A stretch of 64,000 bases of DNA, taken from NCBI GenBank assembly GCA_037447335.1, contig JBBIGV010000003.1, positions 27,362 through 91,361 of the forward strand. The letters are read 5' to 3'. Made by a program: the position numbers and the translations under genes. This stretch comes from JBBIGV01 sp037447335. GTDB lineage: Bacteria; Bacteroidota; Ignavibacteria; Ignavibacteriales; Ignavibacteriaceae. The notes beneath the pieces are model-generated. The model was not told the origin of the DNA, ran no database searches, and saw only the letters and a program-made list of their open reading frames with translations. Shown here one piece after another: positions 27,726 through 36,591 of this stretch; within the stretch, counting starts at the first letter, position 1; every line of letters begins with the position of its first letter.

Positions 27726-28450
27726 TGATTGCTGCTCTGAAAAGAATGATCGAAAAAAATCAGTTTGAACCGGGATTGATCGGACTTGTACTGAATCCGT
27801 TTTATATTGCTCGTAAAGGTTTACTGACGCACATTAAGCAGCTAGGAATTGGTGTTACCGGAAAAACACTTGACGTTGGATGTGGTACAAAACCGTATGA
27901 GAAATATTTTCAGTCAAGTGAATATATCGGGCTGGAAATTGAAACGACTATTCATAAGGAAAAATCAAAAGCAGATTTTTATTATGATGGAACAAAATTT
28001 CCTTTCGTTGATAAGGATTTCGATTCGGTTGTTACCAATCAGGTCCTTGAGCATGTTTTTAATCCAAACAGTTTTCTTAGTGAAATAAACAGAGTACTAA
28101 AACCTCACGGAAAATTATTACTTACCGTTCCTTTCGTTTGGGATGAACACGAACAGCCGTATGATTATGCCCGGTATTCGTCATTCGGATTAAAATCTTT
28201 GTTAGAAAAGCATGGTTTTAAAATTCTTGAAAATCGCAAGAGCGTTAATGATGTAAAGGTAATCTTTCAATTGTTTAATGCGTATTTCTACAAAAAAAGT
28301 CATAAAAGTTTCTTATTGAAACAAGCTGCGATGGTATTCATTATGTTCCCTGTCAATTTGGTTTCGCTTATCTTTGGCTTGCTGCTTCCACCTAATGATG
28401 ATCTCTATCTGGATAACATAATTCTCGCTGAGAAAATAAATGATGTTTAA
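27725..28450 (+). CDS. Class I SAM-dependent methyltransferase
   Basis: A 241-residue Methyltransf_11-type enzyme: TLDVGCGTKPYEKYF, IGLEIE, VTNQVLEHVFNPNSFLSEI, LKPHGKLLLTVPF and DYARYSSFGLKSLLEKHGF. A C-terminal hydrophobic segment (MVFIMFPVNLVSLIFGLLL) suggests membrane attachment. It shares TAATG with the upstream MetW-like gene and overlaps the next by 11 bp, so the three are a tight unit. Confidence 0.82.
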   Translation: MIAALKRMIEKNQFEPGLIGLVLNPFYIARKGLLTHIKQLGIGVTGKTLDVGCGTKPYEKYFQSSEYIGLEIETTIHKEKSKADFYYDGTKFPFVDKDFDSVVTNQVLEHVFNPNSFLSEINRVLKPHGKLLLTVPFVWDEHEQPYDYARYSSFGLKSLLEKHGFKILENRKSVNDVKVIFQLFNAYFYKKSHKSFLLKQAAMVFIMFPVNLVSLIFGLLLPPNDDLYLDNIILAEKINDV

Positions 28451-29438
28451 CTTCTGCACCCTTTTCGATTCAAATTATTTATCCCGCGGGCTTGCTCTTT
28501 ATCATTCGCTTGATAAGCATTGCGAAAATTTTCACCTCTTTATTTTTGCTTTTGATAACAGAACAGCTTCTATACTTAACAAGCTTGAGCTCAAAAAAGC
28601 TACTGTTATTTCACTGGCAGAATTTGAAGATGATGAGCTCCTGAAAGTGAAACCAACAAGAACAATTGCAGAGTACTGCTGGACTTCCACTTCTTCAACA
28701 ATTCTTTTTGTGCTCGAAAAGTATAAGGTTGATAGCTGCACATATCTTGATGCTGACCTCTATTTCTATTCATCACCCGAAACAATTTTTGATGAGCTTG
28801 GTGATAATTCAATCCTGATTACCGAACACCGGTATTCACCTCAGTATAACAAGGAAGTTAAGAGCGGTAAATATTGTGTTCAATTTATTGCTTTCAAAAA
28901 TGATGAACGCGGTTTAATAGCTTTAAGATGGTGGCGTGAAAGGTGTCTGGAATGGTGCTACAATCGCTATGAAGAGGGAAAGTTCGGCGATCAGCTTTAC
29001 CTTGATGACTGGACAACACGTTTTGAAGGAGTACATGTTTTACAACACCCGGGCGGCGGGCTTGCAGCATGGAATGTTCAGCAGTATGAGTTCTTCACTA
29101 AAGGCAAGATTCTCTGCGGAAGAGAAACCAGTACCGGGAAAGAATTTGAAGTTATTTTTTATCACTTTCATTATTTGCGCTTTTATTTAAATAATGAAAT
29201 AGAACTTGGCAGAAGAACACTCACCGATGATGTTCTTAATATTTTCTACAAGCCTTATATCAATTACCTCGATGACATCAAACAAAAAATCCTGGAAATT
29301 GATAATTCATTCGACCCGCATGGTGCGTTACCAAAGCCGGTAAGCTGGAAAACTCCGATTCTCTATCTTTACAGAAAGTTGAATAAAGTGTATAATGTTT
29401 TTGATAAAAATAAATTTTTACACCAATCCACTCATTAA
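28440..29438 (+). CDS. GT8-like nucleotide-sugar glycosyltransferase
   Basis: A 332-residue protein with the layout of glycogenin/GT8-like GT-A enzymes: FCTLFDSNYLSRGLALYHSL at the N-terminus, CTYLDADLYFYSSPE as the DxD metal site, and FGDQLYLDDWTTRF toward the C-terminus. It probably transfers a hexose within the surface glycan. Two adjacent ATG codons (28440 and 28443) are equally possible starts. Confidence 0.75.
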   Translation: MMFNFCTLFDSNYLSRGLALYHSLDKHCENFHLFIFAFDNRTASILNKLELKKATVISLAEFEDDELLKVKPTRTIAEYCWTSTSSTILFVLEKYKVDSCTYLDADLYFYSSPETIFDELGDNSILITEHRYSPQYNKEVKSGKYCVQFIAFKNDERGLIALRWWRERCLEWCYNRYEEGKFGDQLYLDDWTTRFEGVHVLQHPGGGLAAWNVQQYEFFTKGKILCGRETSTGKEFEVIFYHFHYLRFYLNNEIELGRRTLTDDVLNIFYKPYINYLDDIKQKILEIDNSFDPHGALPKPVSWKTPILYLYRKLNKVYNVFDKNKFLHQSTH

Positions 29439-29445
29439 TATACAT

Positions 29446-29811
29446 ATGGCTCATCTGATAGAACTTAAGACATTCACAGAAGACAGAGGCAATCTTACCG
29501 TTATTGAAAGTGAAATACCGTTCAAGATAAAAAGAATATTTTACATTTATGGTGTTGATGATTCGGTAAGAGGAGGTCACAGGCACCACACTACAGTTCA
29601 GGCAGCTATCTGCATAAATGGCAGTTGTGTTGTTTCAAATAATGACGGAAAGAAAAAGGAAGATTTTCACCTCGACCAACCAAATAAATGTTTGATACTC
29701 GAAACACAGGACTGGCACGAAATGCACAGCTTTACGCCCGATGCAGTACTGCTTGTACTTGCATCAACTCACTTCGATCCTAAAGATTACATATATGAGA
29801 GGTATGAATGA
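29446..29811 (+). CDS. fdtA: FdtA/QdtA-like dTDP-sugar 3,4-ketoisomerase
   Basis: About 121 residues of the WxcM-like cupin family: IELKTFTEDRGNLTVIESE, VRGGHRHHTTVQAAICINGS (metal or catalytic histidines) and LETQDWHEMHSF. FdtA-type enzymes convert dTDP-6-deoxy-4-keto-glucose to the 3-keto sugar for Fuc3N or Qui3N synthesis. The frame opens upstream at 29395, but ATG 29446 gives the family length. The ATGA overlap with the aminotransferase gene strengthens the assignment. Fuc3N versus Qui3N cannot be decided from sequence alone. Confidence 0.85.
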   Translation: MAHLIELKTFTEDRGNLTVIESEIPFKIKRIFYIYGVDDSVRGGHRHHTTVQAAICINGSCVVSNNDGKKKEDFHLDQPNKCLILETQDWHEMHSFTPDAVLLVLASTHFDPKDYIYERYE

Positions 29812-30890
29812 TATATTATGAAAATCTCCGGGATTCAAATGAATCTTTTTTCCCCGAATTTCAGTATGCATTTGTAAACATCCTTAACGGCGGATGGTTC
29901 ATACTTGGAAGCAGTGTTGAAAAGTTTGAAAGGGAGTTTTCCGATTACTTAGGAAGCCGCTATTGTATCGGTGCTGCGTCCGGTCTCGATGCACTAACGA
30001 TGTCACTTCTTGCAAGCGGTATAGAAAAGGGAAGTGAAGTTCTGGTTCCTTCTAACACTTACATCGCTACGATATTATCCATCCTTCATGCAGGTATGAA
30101 ACCAGTGCTGGTTGAGCCTGACATTCACTCTTATAATATTGATCCGTTAAAAATTGAACCGAAGATAACCGGAAAAACCAGAGCTATTATGCTCGTTCAT
30201 CTGTATGGTAAAAGCTGCGATATGGATCCGATCCTTTTTCTGTGTAAAAAGCATAACCTGGTATTAATTGAAGATTGCGCACAGTCGCATGGCGCAAGTT
30301 ATAAAAACAAAATGACGGGAACTTTCGGCGAATTTGCCGCATTCAGTTTTTATCCCACAAAAAATCTTGGTGCATTAGGCGATGCAGGCGCTGTAATAGT
30401 AAATGATGAAAATTATTTCCACACAATTAAAAAGCTTCGCAATTATGGTTCCGAAGTGAAATATCATAATGAACTTATCGGATTTAATTCCAGGCTTGAT
30501 GAAGTGCAGGCTTCCTTTCTTTCGATCAAGTTGAAAAAGCTTGATGCAATAAACGATCATAAGCGAAAGCTTGCAAAAATTTATCTTGAAAACCTTAAAA
30601 GTGATTTTATACTGCCGGCAGTTGACAGAAATTATAAAGATGTTTATCACATTTTTAGTGTGAGGCATCCTGAGCGTGATAAGCTCAGAGAATATCTGAA
30701 GAAGAATGAAATTGGCAGCGAGATTCACTATCCTATTCCGCCTCATAAACAAAAAGCCATGCAGGGAATTATCGAAGGCGAATACCCGATCTCTGAAGAA
30801 ATTCACAATACCACATTAAGTCTGCCGATATCTTATGCTCATAGAGAGGATCAGATACTTAAAGTGGTTGAGGTAATGAATAAGTTTTAA
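29808..30890 (+). CDS. fdtB: DegT/DnrJ/EryC1/StrS aminotransferase (FdtB/QdtB-like)
   Basis: A 360-residue PLP-dependent sugar aminotransferase: GAASGLDALTMSLLA, EDCAQSHGASYKNK, and the PLP lysine in FSFYPTKNLGALGDAG. FGGWFILG-like N-terminal residues and the C-terminal SLPISYAHREDQI are standard. With the ketoisomerase it would form dTDP-3-amino-3,6-dideoxyhexose. No matching N-acetyltransferase (FdtC/QdtC) is seen in the window, nor are rmlA/rmlB, so the pathway needs enzymes encoded elsewhere. Confidence 0.88.
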   Translation: MIYYENLRDSNESFFPEFQYAFVNILNGGWFILGSSVEKFEREFSDYLGSRYCIGAASGLDALTMSLLASGIEKGSEVLVPSNTYIATILSILHAGMKPVLVEPDIHSYNIDPLKIEPKITGKTRAIMLVHLYGKSCDMDPILFLCKKHNLVLIEDCAQSHGASYKNKMTGTFGEFAAFSFYPTKNLGALGDAGAVIVNDENYFHTIKKLRNYGSEVKYHNELIGFNSRLDEVQASFLSIKLKKLDAINDHKRKLAKIYLENLKSDFILPAVDRNYKDVYHIFSVRHPERDKLREYLKKNEIGSEIHYPIPPHKQKAMQGIIEGEYPISEEIHNTTLSLPISYAHREDQILKVVEVMNKF

Positions 30891-30902
30891 TGTAAACTAC
30901 AT

Positions 30903-32183
30903 TTAGGAAGTTTTGAGAATTTCTGCAAATCTATTTGCGATTTCTTTTCTGTTGTAGATGTTAATCAAAGTCATATCAGGCTTGAATTTTTTTGCACTCG
31001 CAAAAAACTCTTTTGCAAACGAATCGTAAGAATATATCATCCCTGCATTTGTTTTTGCAAGAATTTCTTTCACTTCTTCATTATCGTCTCCGAATGCAAT
31101 GATTGGTTTGCCCGTACGTAAATACTCAAATAATTTACCGGGTAAATGTCTTTTTTCCGAAGAGCATACCATAAGATACGACGCTAAGAGCAATTCCCCC
31201 AACATGTCTTTATACGGCAGAAACCCCGCATAAGATGTATGTTCTTCAAGCCCTGCTTCTTTTATTGATTTAATTATACCAGGACCGACGCTGCCGATAA
31301 ATTTAATTTTTATATTTCTGCCGCTGTTAATCTCGTTTTTTAATGTTCGCCAGAAATTTTTTGGATTCTGATAATCAAAAATATTTCCTGCATGAACAAG
31401 AGTTTCAAAATCATGCTTCCCGCCGGAAGAGTCGGCAGCGGAATTTTCATTAACAACTTTTTGAAAGTCATCTTCATTGTAGCCCCAGTAAAGTACATCT
31501 GTTTTGTTTTTCAGGAAGGAATACTTTTTTATATAATCTTCATTTGTTGAGTTAGTTACGAAGATGATTCTTTTGGAATTCAACATAACTTTCTTTTCCA
31601 GGTAGTTATCAAGTTTCAAAGTTAACCAGCTTCTCTTGAAGTTCCGGTAGTAAATAATATCCACCCAGGGATCAATAAATACCGGGAAATGCGGCAGATT
31701 ATATTTTTTACTTAGCTTCATCCCGATAAGATGAACACTATGTGGCGGACCAAGTGAAATTATTGCACTAAAATTACTTCCCTTCAAAACCTGGCTGCCT
31801 GTTTTAACCGCTGAAAGATACCAGCCAACTCTGGCATCCGGAATAAAAAGATTCATTCTTATCCAGATTGATATCCGGTGAGCCAGGCTTTTAGTTTCGG
31901 TGGATATTGTTTCGGAAGCAATAAGCTGTTCATCTTTTTTCTTTCCGATAAAACTTCTGTAAAGAGTAAATGGTTCTAAAGACTTTGATTTCACTACCTC
32001 AACAGATGGAGGCACTTCCTTTAACAGGCTTTCATCTTTTTGTGAGAATGTATCTTCGTCAACTGTAAGTACGGTAGGCTGCCATCCGTATTCAGGAAGA
32101 TGTTTTATGATCTTCAGGGGCCAGTGCAATGTAGCTTTGCCTGAAGGAGGCCAGAAATATGTTATGAATAAAACTTTTTTCAT
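30903..32183 (-). CDS. GT4-like glycosyltransferase
   Basis: A 426-residue GT-B protein. The N-terminal FITYFWPPSGKATLHWPLKI is typical of the 'YFPPSGG' group. The donor half has FETLVHAGNIFDYQNP, CSSEKRHLPGKLFEYLRTGKPIIAFGDD (UDP-sugar binding EX7E region). It is convergent with the fdtB gene (12 bp apart) and closes the glycan locus on the right. Confidence 0.82.
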   Translation of the reverse strand: MKKVLFITYFWPPSGKATLHWPLKIIKHLPEYGWQPTVLTVDEDTFSQKDESLLKEVPPSVEVVKSKSLEPFTLYRSFIGKKKDEQLIASETISTETKSLAHRISIWIRMNLFIPDARVGWYLSAVKTGSQVLKGSNFSAIISLGPPHSVHLIGMKLSKKYNLPHFPVFIDPWVDIIYYRNFKRSWLTLKLDNYLEKKVMLNSKRIIFVTNSTNEDYIKKYSFLKNKTDVLYWGYNEDDFQKVVNENSAADSSGGKHDFETLVHAGNIFDYQNPKNFWRTLKNEINSGRNIKIKFIGSVGPGIIKSIKEAGLEEHTSYAGFLPYKDMLGELLLASYLMVCSSEKRHLPGKLFEYLRTGKPIIAFGDDNEEVKEILAKTNAGMIYSYDSFAKEFFASAKKFKPDMTLINIYNRKEIANRFAEILKTS

Positions 32184-32263
32184 CTCTGAACTGTAAAGAT
32201 AAATCCTGATCCAAATTTATAAACAACCGCTTCAATAATAAAACTTATTATATGGTTTCATAT

Positions 32264-32561
32264 CTGTCCAAAAAATTTTTTATTTCGTCCCTGACGGGAC
32301 TTTGAATTCATACAGGTTCTGATATTTCTATAAATATTAAATCCCTAACGGGATTGCTAAGGTTAAATCAACTATTAGAAGTTTTTCCCGGTGAAATGTT
32401 TTCAGTTGACTTTCTTTTTTATATACATAGGGATATTCCTTTGGAAATAGACTGAATAATCGCATAAAAATCTAAGTTCCAACAGAAACAAAATAGGGAA
32501 CAATTACCAGGGAAGCCCAACAGTAAGAAATTGTATCGTAATGTAAAATTATTTTTGACAG
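32264..32561. mobile_element. ~298-bp palindromic element with CTGTCCAAAA end, copy A
   Basis: The left end (CTGTCCAAAA, then a T-rich run and TTTCGTCCCTGACGGGACT) and the right end (TTTTTGACAG followed by CAC) match the ends of the copy at 49351-49634. Within it lie short REP-like palindromes (for example ATCCCTAACGGGAT at 32341-32354), and the left ~80 bp align clearly between copies. It is non-coding. The interior diverges between copies, so it may be an old insertion. The stretch 32184-32700 otherwise shows no gene. Confidence 0.55.
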
Positions 32562-32700
32562 CACCGTACGGTTTTATGTTTGAGCTAACCTTAATTCAGT
32601 AGTGGCTGAATAACTTGCGAATAGAATTTATAGTGAGAGCAGTCTTTGCTATATTTACACAAACGAATAATTGACATTAAACAGACTTATAGAAATTAAA

Positions 32701-33066
32701 TTGAAAAATCTTGAAAAGTTTATCGTTGTTGGAGACAGGCTGCTCATAAGACCTGAAGAAGTGGGTGAGAAAACAGCAAGCGGTCTTTATTTGCCGCCAG
32801 GAGTTGTTGAGAAGGATAAAATTCAAAGCGGGTATGTAATTAAAGCCGGACCGGGCTATCCGACTGCATCAAATGTTGATGATGAACCATGGAAAGAGTC
32901 TAAAGAACCAGTGAAATATATTCCGCTTCAGGCTAAGGAGGGTGATCTAGCTATCTTCCTGAAAAAAGAGGCGATCGAAATTGAATTTGAAAAAGAAAAA
33001 TTTCTGATCGTTCCTCAATCAGCGATATTGTTATTGATCAGGAATGATTTGTTTGACATTGAGTAG
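32701..33066 (+). CDS. GroES-like co-chaperonin family protein
   Basis: About 121 residues resembling GroES: FIVVGDRLLIRPEE at the N-terminus, a mobile-loop-like SGLYLPPGVVEKDKIQSG, and KEGDLAIFLKKEAIEIEFE. It carries an insertion (YPTASNVDDEPWKESKEP) relative to canonical GroES and lacks an adjacent groEL, as in the stand-alone GroES-family proteins common in Bacteroidota. The start is likely TTG 32701; another TTG at 32671 would add ten poorly conserved residues. Confidence 0.7.
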   Translation: MKNLEKFIVVGDRLLIRPEEVGEKTASGLYLPPGVVEKDKIQSGYVIKAGPGYPTASNVDDEPWKESKEPVKYIPLQAKEGDLAIFLKKEAIEIEFEKEKFLIVPQSAILLLIRNDLFDIE

Positions 33067-33313
33067 TTTAAATGAAAAGTTTTCACCAATATTCATTCAA
33101 GCCAGATAATCTCTCGAAGTAATCATTTCAAATTTTTTAAAGAATTTTATCTGGTATATTTCTTTTCTTTCTGATTATTGACTATAGAGGTCAGCTTTTA
33201 TACGTTAGACATGGGCATATTGAAAAATTTATGGTGAAAGATAATGTTATTCAATCCGAATATATTTCTTAATGATCTAACCAAATTCATTCATAAAAAA
33301 AAGGACAAATGAA

Positions 33314-33690
33314 ATGAAAAATTTACTACTACTATTAATCTAAGCTGCAGCTTTGATTATTTCCGGGTGTGATTCAACCGAATCAGATCCGCCGAAGGAT
33401 TCTGACATTCCGCCAGACCCTACGAATGTTACAGTTCTGGATTAAATGGCTCATGGAGTCAGTTTCATGAAAGACCATGGGAGATGAGCTTGTGTACGGG
33501 CAGGACAATTATTTTCATTCCGCAGGATGCAACAGGTCTTAACCTGAAAAATCTTCCTGTTGCCGGCGCCCTTGCTAACAGCTATCTTGTTGAATACAAA
33601 GCCGGCTCTACCGGAAAAACTCATACTGTTATCATCACTATCAAAGAAACTAATGCTGATGGCAAACGACAATATGAGGTAGTATACTGA
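33314..33690 (+). pseudogene. Inactivated small lipoprotein gene
   Basis: A good ribosome site (AAGGACAAATGAA) precedes ATG 33314 and a lipoprotein signal with lipobox (IISGC). The frame is broken by TAA at 33341-33343, TAA at 33443-33445 and TGA at 33485-33487. Coding-like sequence continues in another frame from 33484 to 33690 (LKNLPVAGALANSYLVEYKA), so a frameshift also occurred. The second segment (AHGVSFMKDHGRACV) might derive from a heme-binding or similar extracytoplasmic domain, but this is too degraded to name. Confidence 0.7.
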
Positions 33691-33745
33691 CGAAGCCCGG
33701 TATTGAATAATCATGTTTTAATTAAACAGGATTGATTATTAATTA

Positions 33746-33784
33746 AGCAGCAGCAGGTTAAAAACTTGTTACTGCTTATTTTTT
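33746..33784 (+). terminator. Probable intrinsic terminator after the lipoprotein pseudogene
   Basis: Arms of 14 bases (33746-33759 and 33763-33776) pair with one mismatch and two G-U pairs around an AAA loop. They are followed by TATTTTTT. It lies 55 bp after the pseudogene end and upstream of fumC. Confidence 0.7.
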
Positions 33785-33899
33785 AGGAGGCTGATGTATC
33801 CCTATTCAAATTATGCAGGCTGGTAGTTAACACCCAACATTTCATCCTGCCTTTTCTTAAATTTCATATACCAAAAAATCACTAAAGTGGAGAAAGGTT

Positions 33900-35291
33900 A
33901 TGAACTACCGGATTGAGAAAGATACAATGGGCGAAATAAAAGTTCCCGCAGATAAATACTACGGCGCACAAACAGCAAGATCGTTAATGAATTTTAAAAT
34001 AGGCGGCGATAAATTCCCGCGCGAGCTTATACGGGCGTTCGGCATTTTGAAAAAAGCAGCCGCAATTACCAACAAAGAGTTAGGAACACTCCCGGCTGAA
34101 AAAGCAGAACTGATCATAAAAGCTGCTGATGAAGTCATAGTAGGAATGCTTGATGAGCATTTCCCGCTTGTTGTATGGCAAACCGGCAGCGGCACCCAAA
34201 CTAATATGAATGCTAATGAAGTAATTTCAAACCGTGCAATTGAATTAGCCGGCGGCAAGATCGGCAGCAAAACACCAATTCATCCTAATGATGATGTAAA
34301 CAAAGCACAATCTTCCAACGATACTTTCCCGACAGCCATGCATGTTGCTGCTGTTGAGGAAATCCACCGGAGATTAATTCCAATGGTTACAAAATTACGC
34401 GATGCCTTGCTAAAAAAATCTGATGAGTTCAAGGACATAATTAAGATAGGCAGAACTCATTTAATGGATGCCGTTCCGCTTACTCTCGGTCAGGAATTTG
34501 GCGGATATGTGCAGATGCTTACCAACGGGCTTGAAAGAATAAACGCTGCACTTCCCCGGCTGTACGAACTCGCTCTTGGAGGAACAGCAGTGGGCACAGG
34601 ATTAAATACACATCCCGATTTTGCAGTTAAGTCCGCAAAACATATAGCAGATATTACCGGTTTACCGTTCATCACTGCAAGAAATAAATTTGAAGCGCTT
34701 GCAACACACGATGCGCTTGTTGAGTTCAGCGGAGTTCTGAAGACACTTGCAGCTTCACTGATGAAAATTGCAAACGATATACGATTGCTCGGTTCAGGTC
34801 CACGCTGTGGTTTAGGTGAATTGAACCTTCCTGAGAATGAACCGGGTTCTTCGATTATGCCCGGGAAAGTAAACCCAACTCAGAGTGAAGCAATGACTAT
34901 GGTTTGTGCACAGGTTTTCGGTAATGATGTTGCAGTTAATTTCGGCGGCGCCACGGGGCATTTTGAACTTAACGTTTTCAAGCCTGTTATTATTTTTAAC
35001 GTGCTGAATTCCATAAGGTTAATTTCCGATGCGTGCGAAAGCTTTACTGATAACTGCGTGGTTGGGATTGAAGCAAATACTGCAAATATCAAAAAGCATC
35101 TGGAAAATTCTTTAATGCTGGTTACTGCGCTTAATCCGCACATTGGTTATGACAATGCAGCTAAAGCTGCAAAGAAGGCTCATAAAGAAAATAAGACTTT
35201 AAAAGAAACTGCCATCGAATTAGGACTGCTTACTGCAGAAAAATTTGACGAAGTGGTAAGACCTGAAAAGATGATAGGACCGAAGGCGTAA
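33900..35291 (+). CDS. fumC: Class II fumarate hydratase
   Basis: A 463-residue fumarase C. It has the superfamily signature GSSIMPGKVNPTQ, the substrate-binding SGTQTNMNANEVISN and HPNDDVNKAQSSNDTFPT (B-site region), and GRTHLMDAVPLTLGQE (catalytic histidine region). It interconverts fumarate and malate in the TCA cycle. It is monocistronic by position, with the terminator upstream and a MITE-like element 69 bp downstream. Confidence 0.95.
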   Translation: MNYRIEKDTMGEIKVPADKYYGAQTARSLMNFKIGGDKFPRELIRAFGILKKAAAITNKELGTLPAEKAELIIKAADEVIVGMLDEHFPLVVWQTGSGTQTNMNANEVISNRAIELAGGKIGSKTPIHPNDDVNKAQSSNDTFPTAMHVAAVEEIHRRLIPMVTKLRDALLKKSDEFKDIIKIGRTHLMDAVPLTLGQEFGGYVQMLTNGLERINAALPRLYELALGGTAVGTGLNTHPDFAVKSAKHIADITGLPFITARNKFEALATHDALVEFSGVLKTLAASLMKIANDIRLLGSGPRCGLGELNLPENEPGSSIMPGKVNPTQSEAMTMVCAQVFGNDVAVNFGGATGHFELNVFKPVIIFNVLNSIRLISDACESFTDNCVVGIEANTANIKKHLENSLMLVTALNPHIGYDNAAKAAKKAHKENKTLKETAIELGLLTAEKFDEVVRPEKMIGPKA

Positions 35292-35360
35292 CCGAGGTTG
35301 TTTTAGCGAGTCCCGACTGTACAGGGGGGAGAGGCAATTTTTAAATAGAATTATTGTTTA

Positions 35361-35478
35361 GAGGCTGACCAAAAAGTAAATTTTGCAAACAACTCTGAAT
35401 TTATATGTCTGATTTCAGATTAAATTCAAATTCATCGTAGCACAGATTAGTAATCTGTGCTACATTTTGGTCAGCCTC
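35361..35478 (+). mobile_element. 118-bp MITE-like element, copy 2
   Basis: This is identical to the reverse complement of 12031-12148 over all 118 bases, with the same 14-bp terminal inverted repeats. Here TTA flanks both sides, which could be a 3-bp target duplication. It sits at the left boundary of the restriction-modification operon, 69 bp upstream of the mod start. Confidence 0.85.
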
Positions 35479-35547
35479 TTACTATTTTAAAGCACTTCCT
35501 TCATTTTATTATTATTTTAGTGAAACAGAAATCAATTAAAAATAAGA

Positions 35548-36591
35548 ATGACCAAAGAACAAAAGTTTTATAAAGCACTTCAGGATGTTTTTATAGGCGC
35601 CAAAATCGAAGGGCAGGGCGGCTTCATCAACCTGATGAGAATTAAATCCAAATACTACTCTCAGATTGAACAAATTCTTAAAAAAGATATTGATGACGCA
35701 CTGAAAAAGCAGCCTAAGTTCAGAAACGAACTTTTTGATAAACTCTACTCTTTCTTTAACAGGTATTTTTCTGAAAGCGGTTCGATCTATTTCAACTCGA
35801 CACCTTTCCATAACAATATTTATGAAAAAGTTTACACCGATGACCGGGATGTTGTTCTCTTCTGGAAAACACAGATGCTGTATTATGTTAAAACCGACCG
35901 CATCTTCAGAAGTATGCCTGTTGAATTTGACTCACTCAAATTTTACTTCGATGCTTCAACTATTGAAACGAAAAAAGCAAATGAAAAACGTTCTTTAATT
36001 TTTGAACTGAAAGAAGTGAAAGAAGGTACAATTGTATTTTCTGTTTTCTATTCTGAAAAAGGAAGGAAAACAAAAGCAGATGATATTCTTAAATCATTAA
36101 AGAAAAATGAAATAAAAATTTCAGAAGATGATCTTGAACGTGCTTTCAGAATTTTTGAAAAGCAAAGCGAAGTTGATTTCTTTATAAACAAAAACGCCAA
36201 AGCTTTTCTTCAGGAGCAATTTAAACTGTGGAGCTACCAGTATTTTTGGGAAGGCAGCAGCGAATGGAGCGCAGAAAGAGTTAATGAATTGCAGCTATTA
36301 AAAGATATTGCTTTTAAGATAATTGATTTCATCTCACAGTTTGAGGACGAGCTGGTTAAAATCTGGAACAAACCGAAGTTTGTTAAAAACAGCAACTATG
36401 TTATTACTTTAGACCGAATATGGAACACCCCGTCCTTCGGACACCCCTCTGAAAGAGGGGAATTTGAAACTCCTATATCTCCGGGAAAAACAAAATTTCC
36501 TAAATGGTATGAGTTGCCATTTAATCCGAAACTGAAAGAACGAGCCAAAGAATTAAGAAAAGCAGGAAACCTTGCTGAAGTATTATTCTAG
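35548..36591 (+). CDS. mod: N-terminal part of type III restriction-modification Mod protein, running into an inserted DUF559 frame
   Basis: This 347-residue frame begins with the N-terminal helical region found ahead of the catalytic domain in long type III-like DNA methyltransferases (FYKALQDVFIGAKIEGQGGF, to SNYVITLDRI at about residue 291). From there on it is the inserted cassette: palindromic sequence, then the start of a DUF559 domain (WYELPFNPKLKERAKELRKA). It stops at TAG 36589-36591. The same frame reopens directly and continues through the rest of DUF559 and all of the methyltransferase to 38667, so this is one gene cut by a single amber codon. Alone, this piece lacks all catalytic motifs. 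Confidence 0.75.
   Translation: MTKEQKFYKALQDVFIGAKIEGQGGFINLMRIKSKYYSQIEQILKKDIDDALKKQPKFRNELFDKLYSFFNRYFSESGSIYFNSTPFHNNIYEKVYTDDRDVVLFWKTQMLYYVKTDRIFRSMPVEFDSLKFYFDASTIETKKANEKRSLIFELKEVKEGTIVFSVFYSEKGRKTKADDILKSLKKNEIKISEDDLERAFRIFEKQSEVDFFINKNAKAFLQEQFKLWSYQYFWEGSSEWSAERVNELQLLKDIAFKIIDFISQFEDELVKIWNKPKFVKNSNYVITLDRIWNTPSFGHPSERGEFETPISPGKTKFPKWYELPFNPKLKERAKELRKAGNLAEVLF

Noticed and set aside
281..36591. Stop-codon reassignment as an explanation for many in-frame stops
   Set aside because: The interrupting codons are TAA, TAG and TGA, and all three also end intact genes in this window, so no single reassignment fits.
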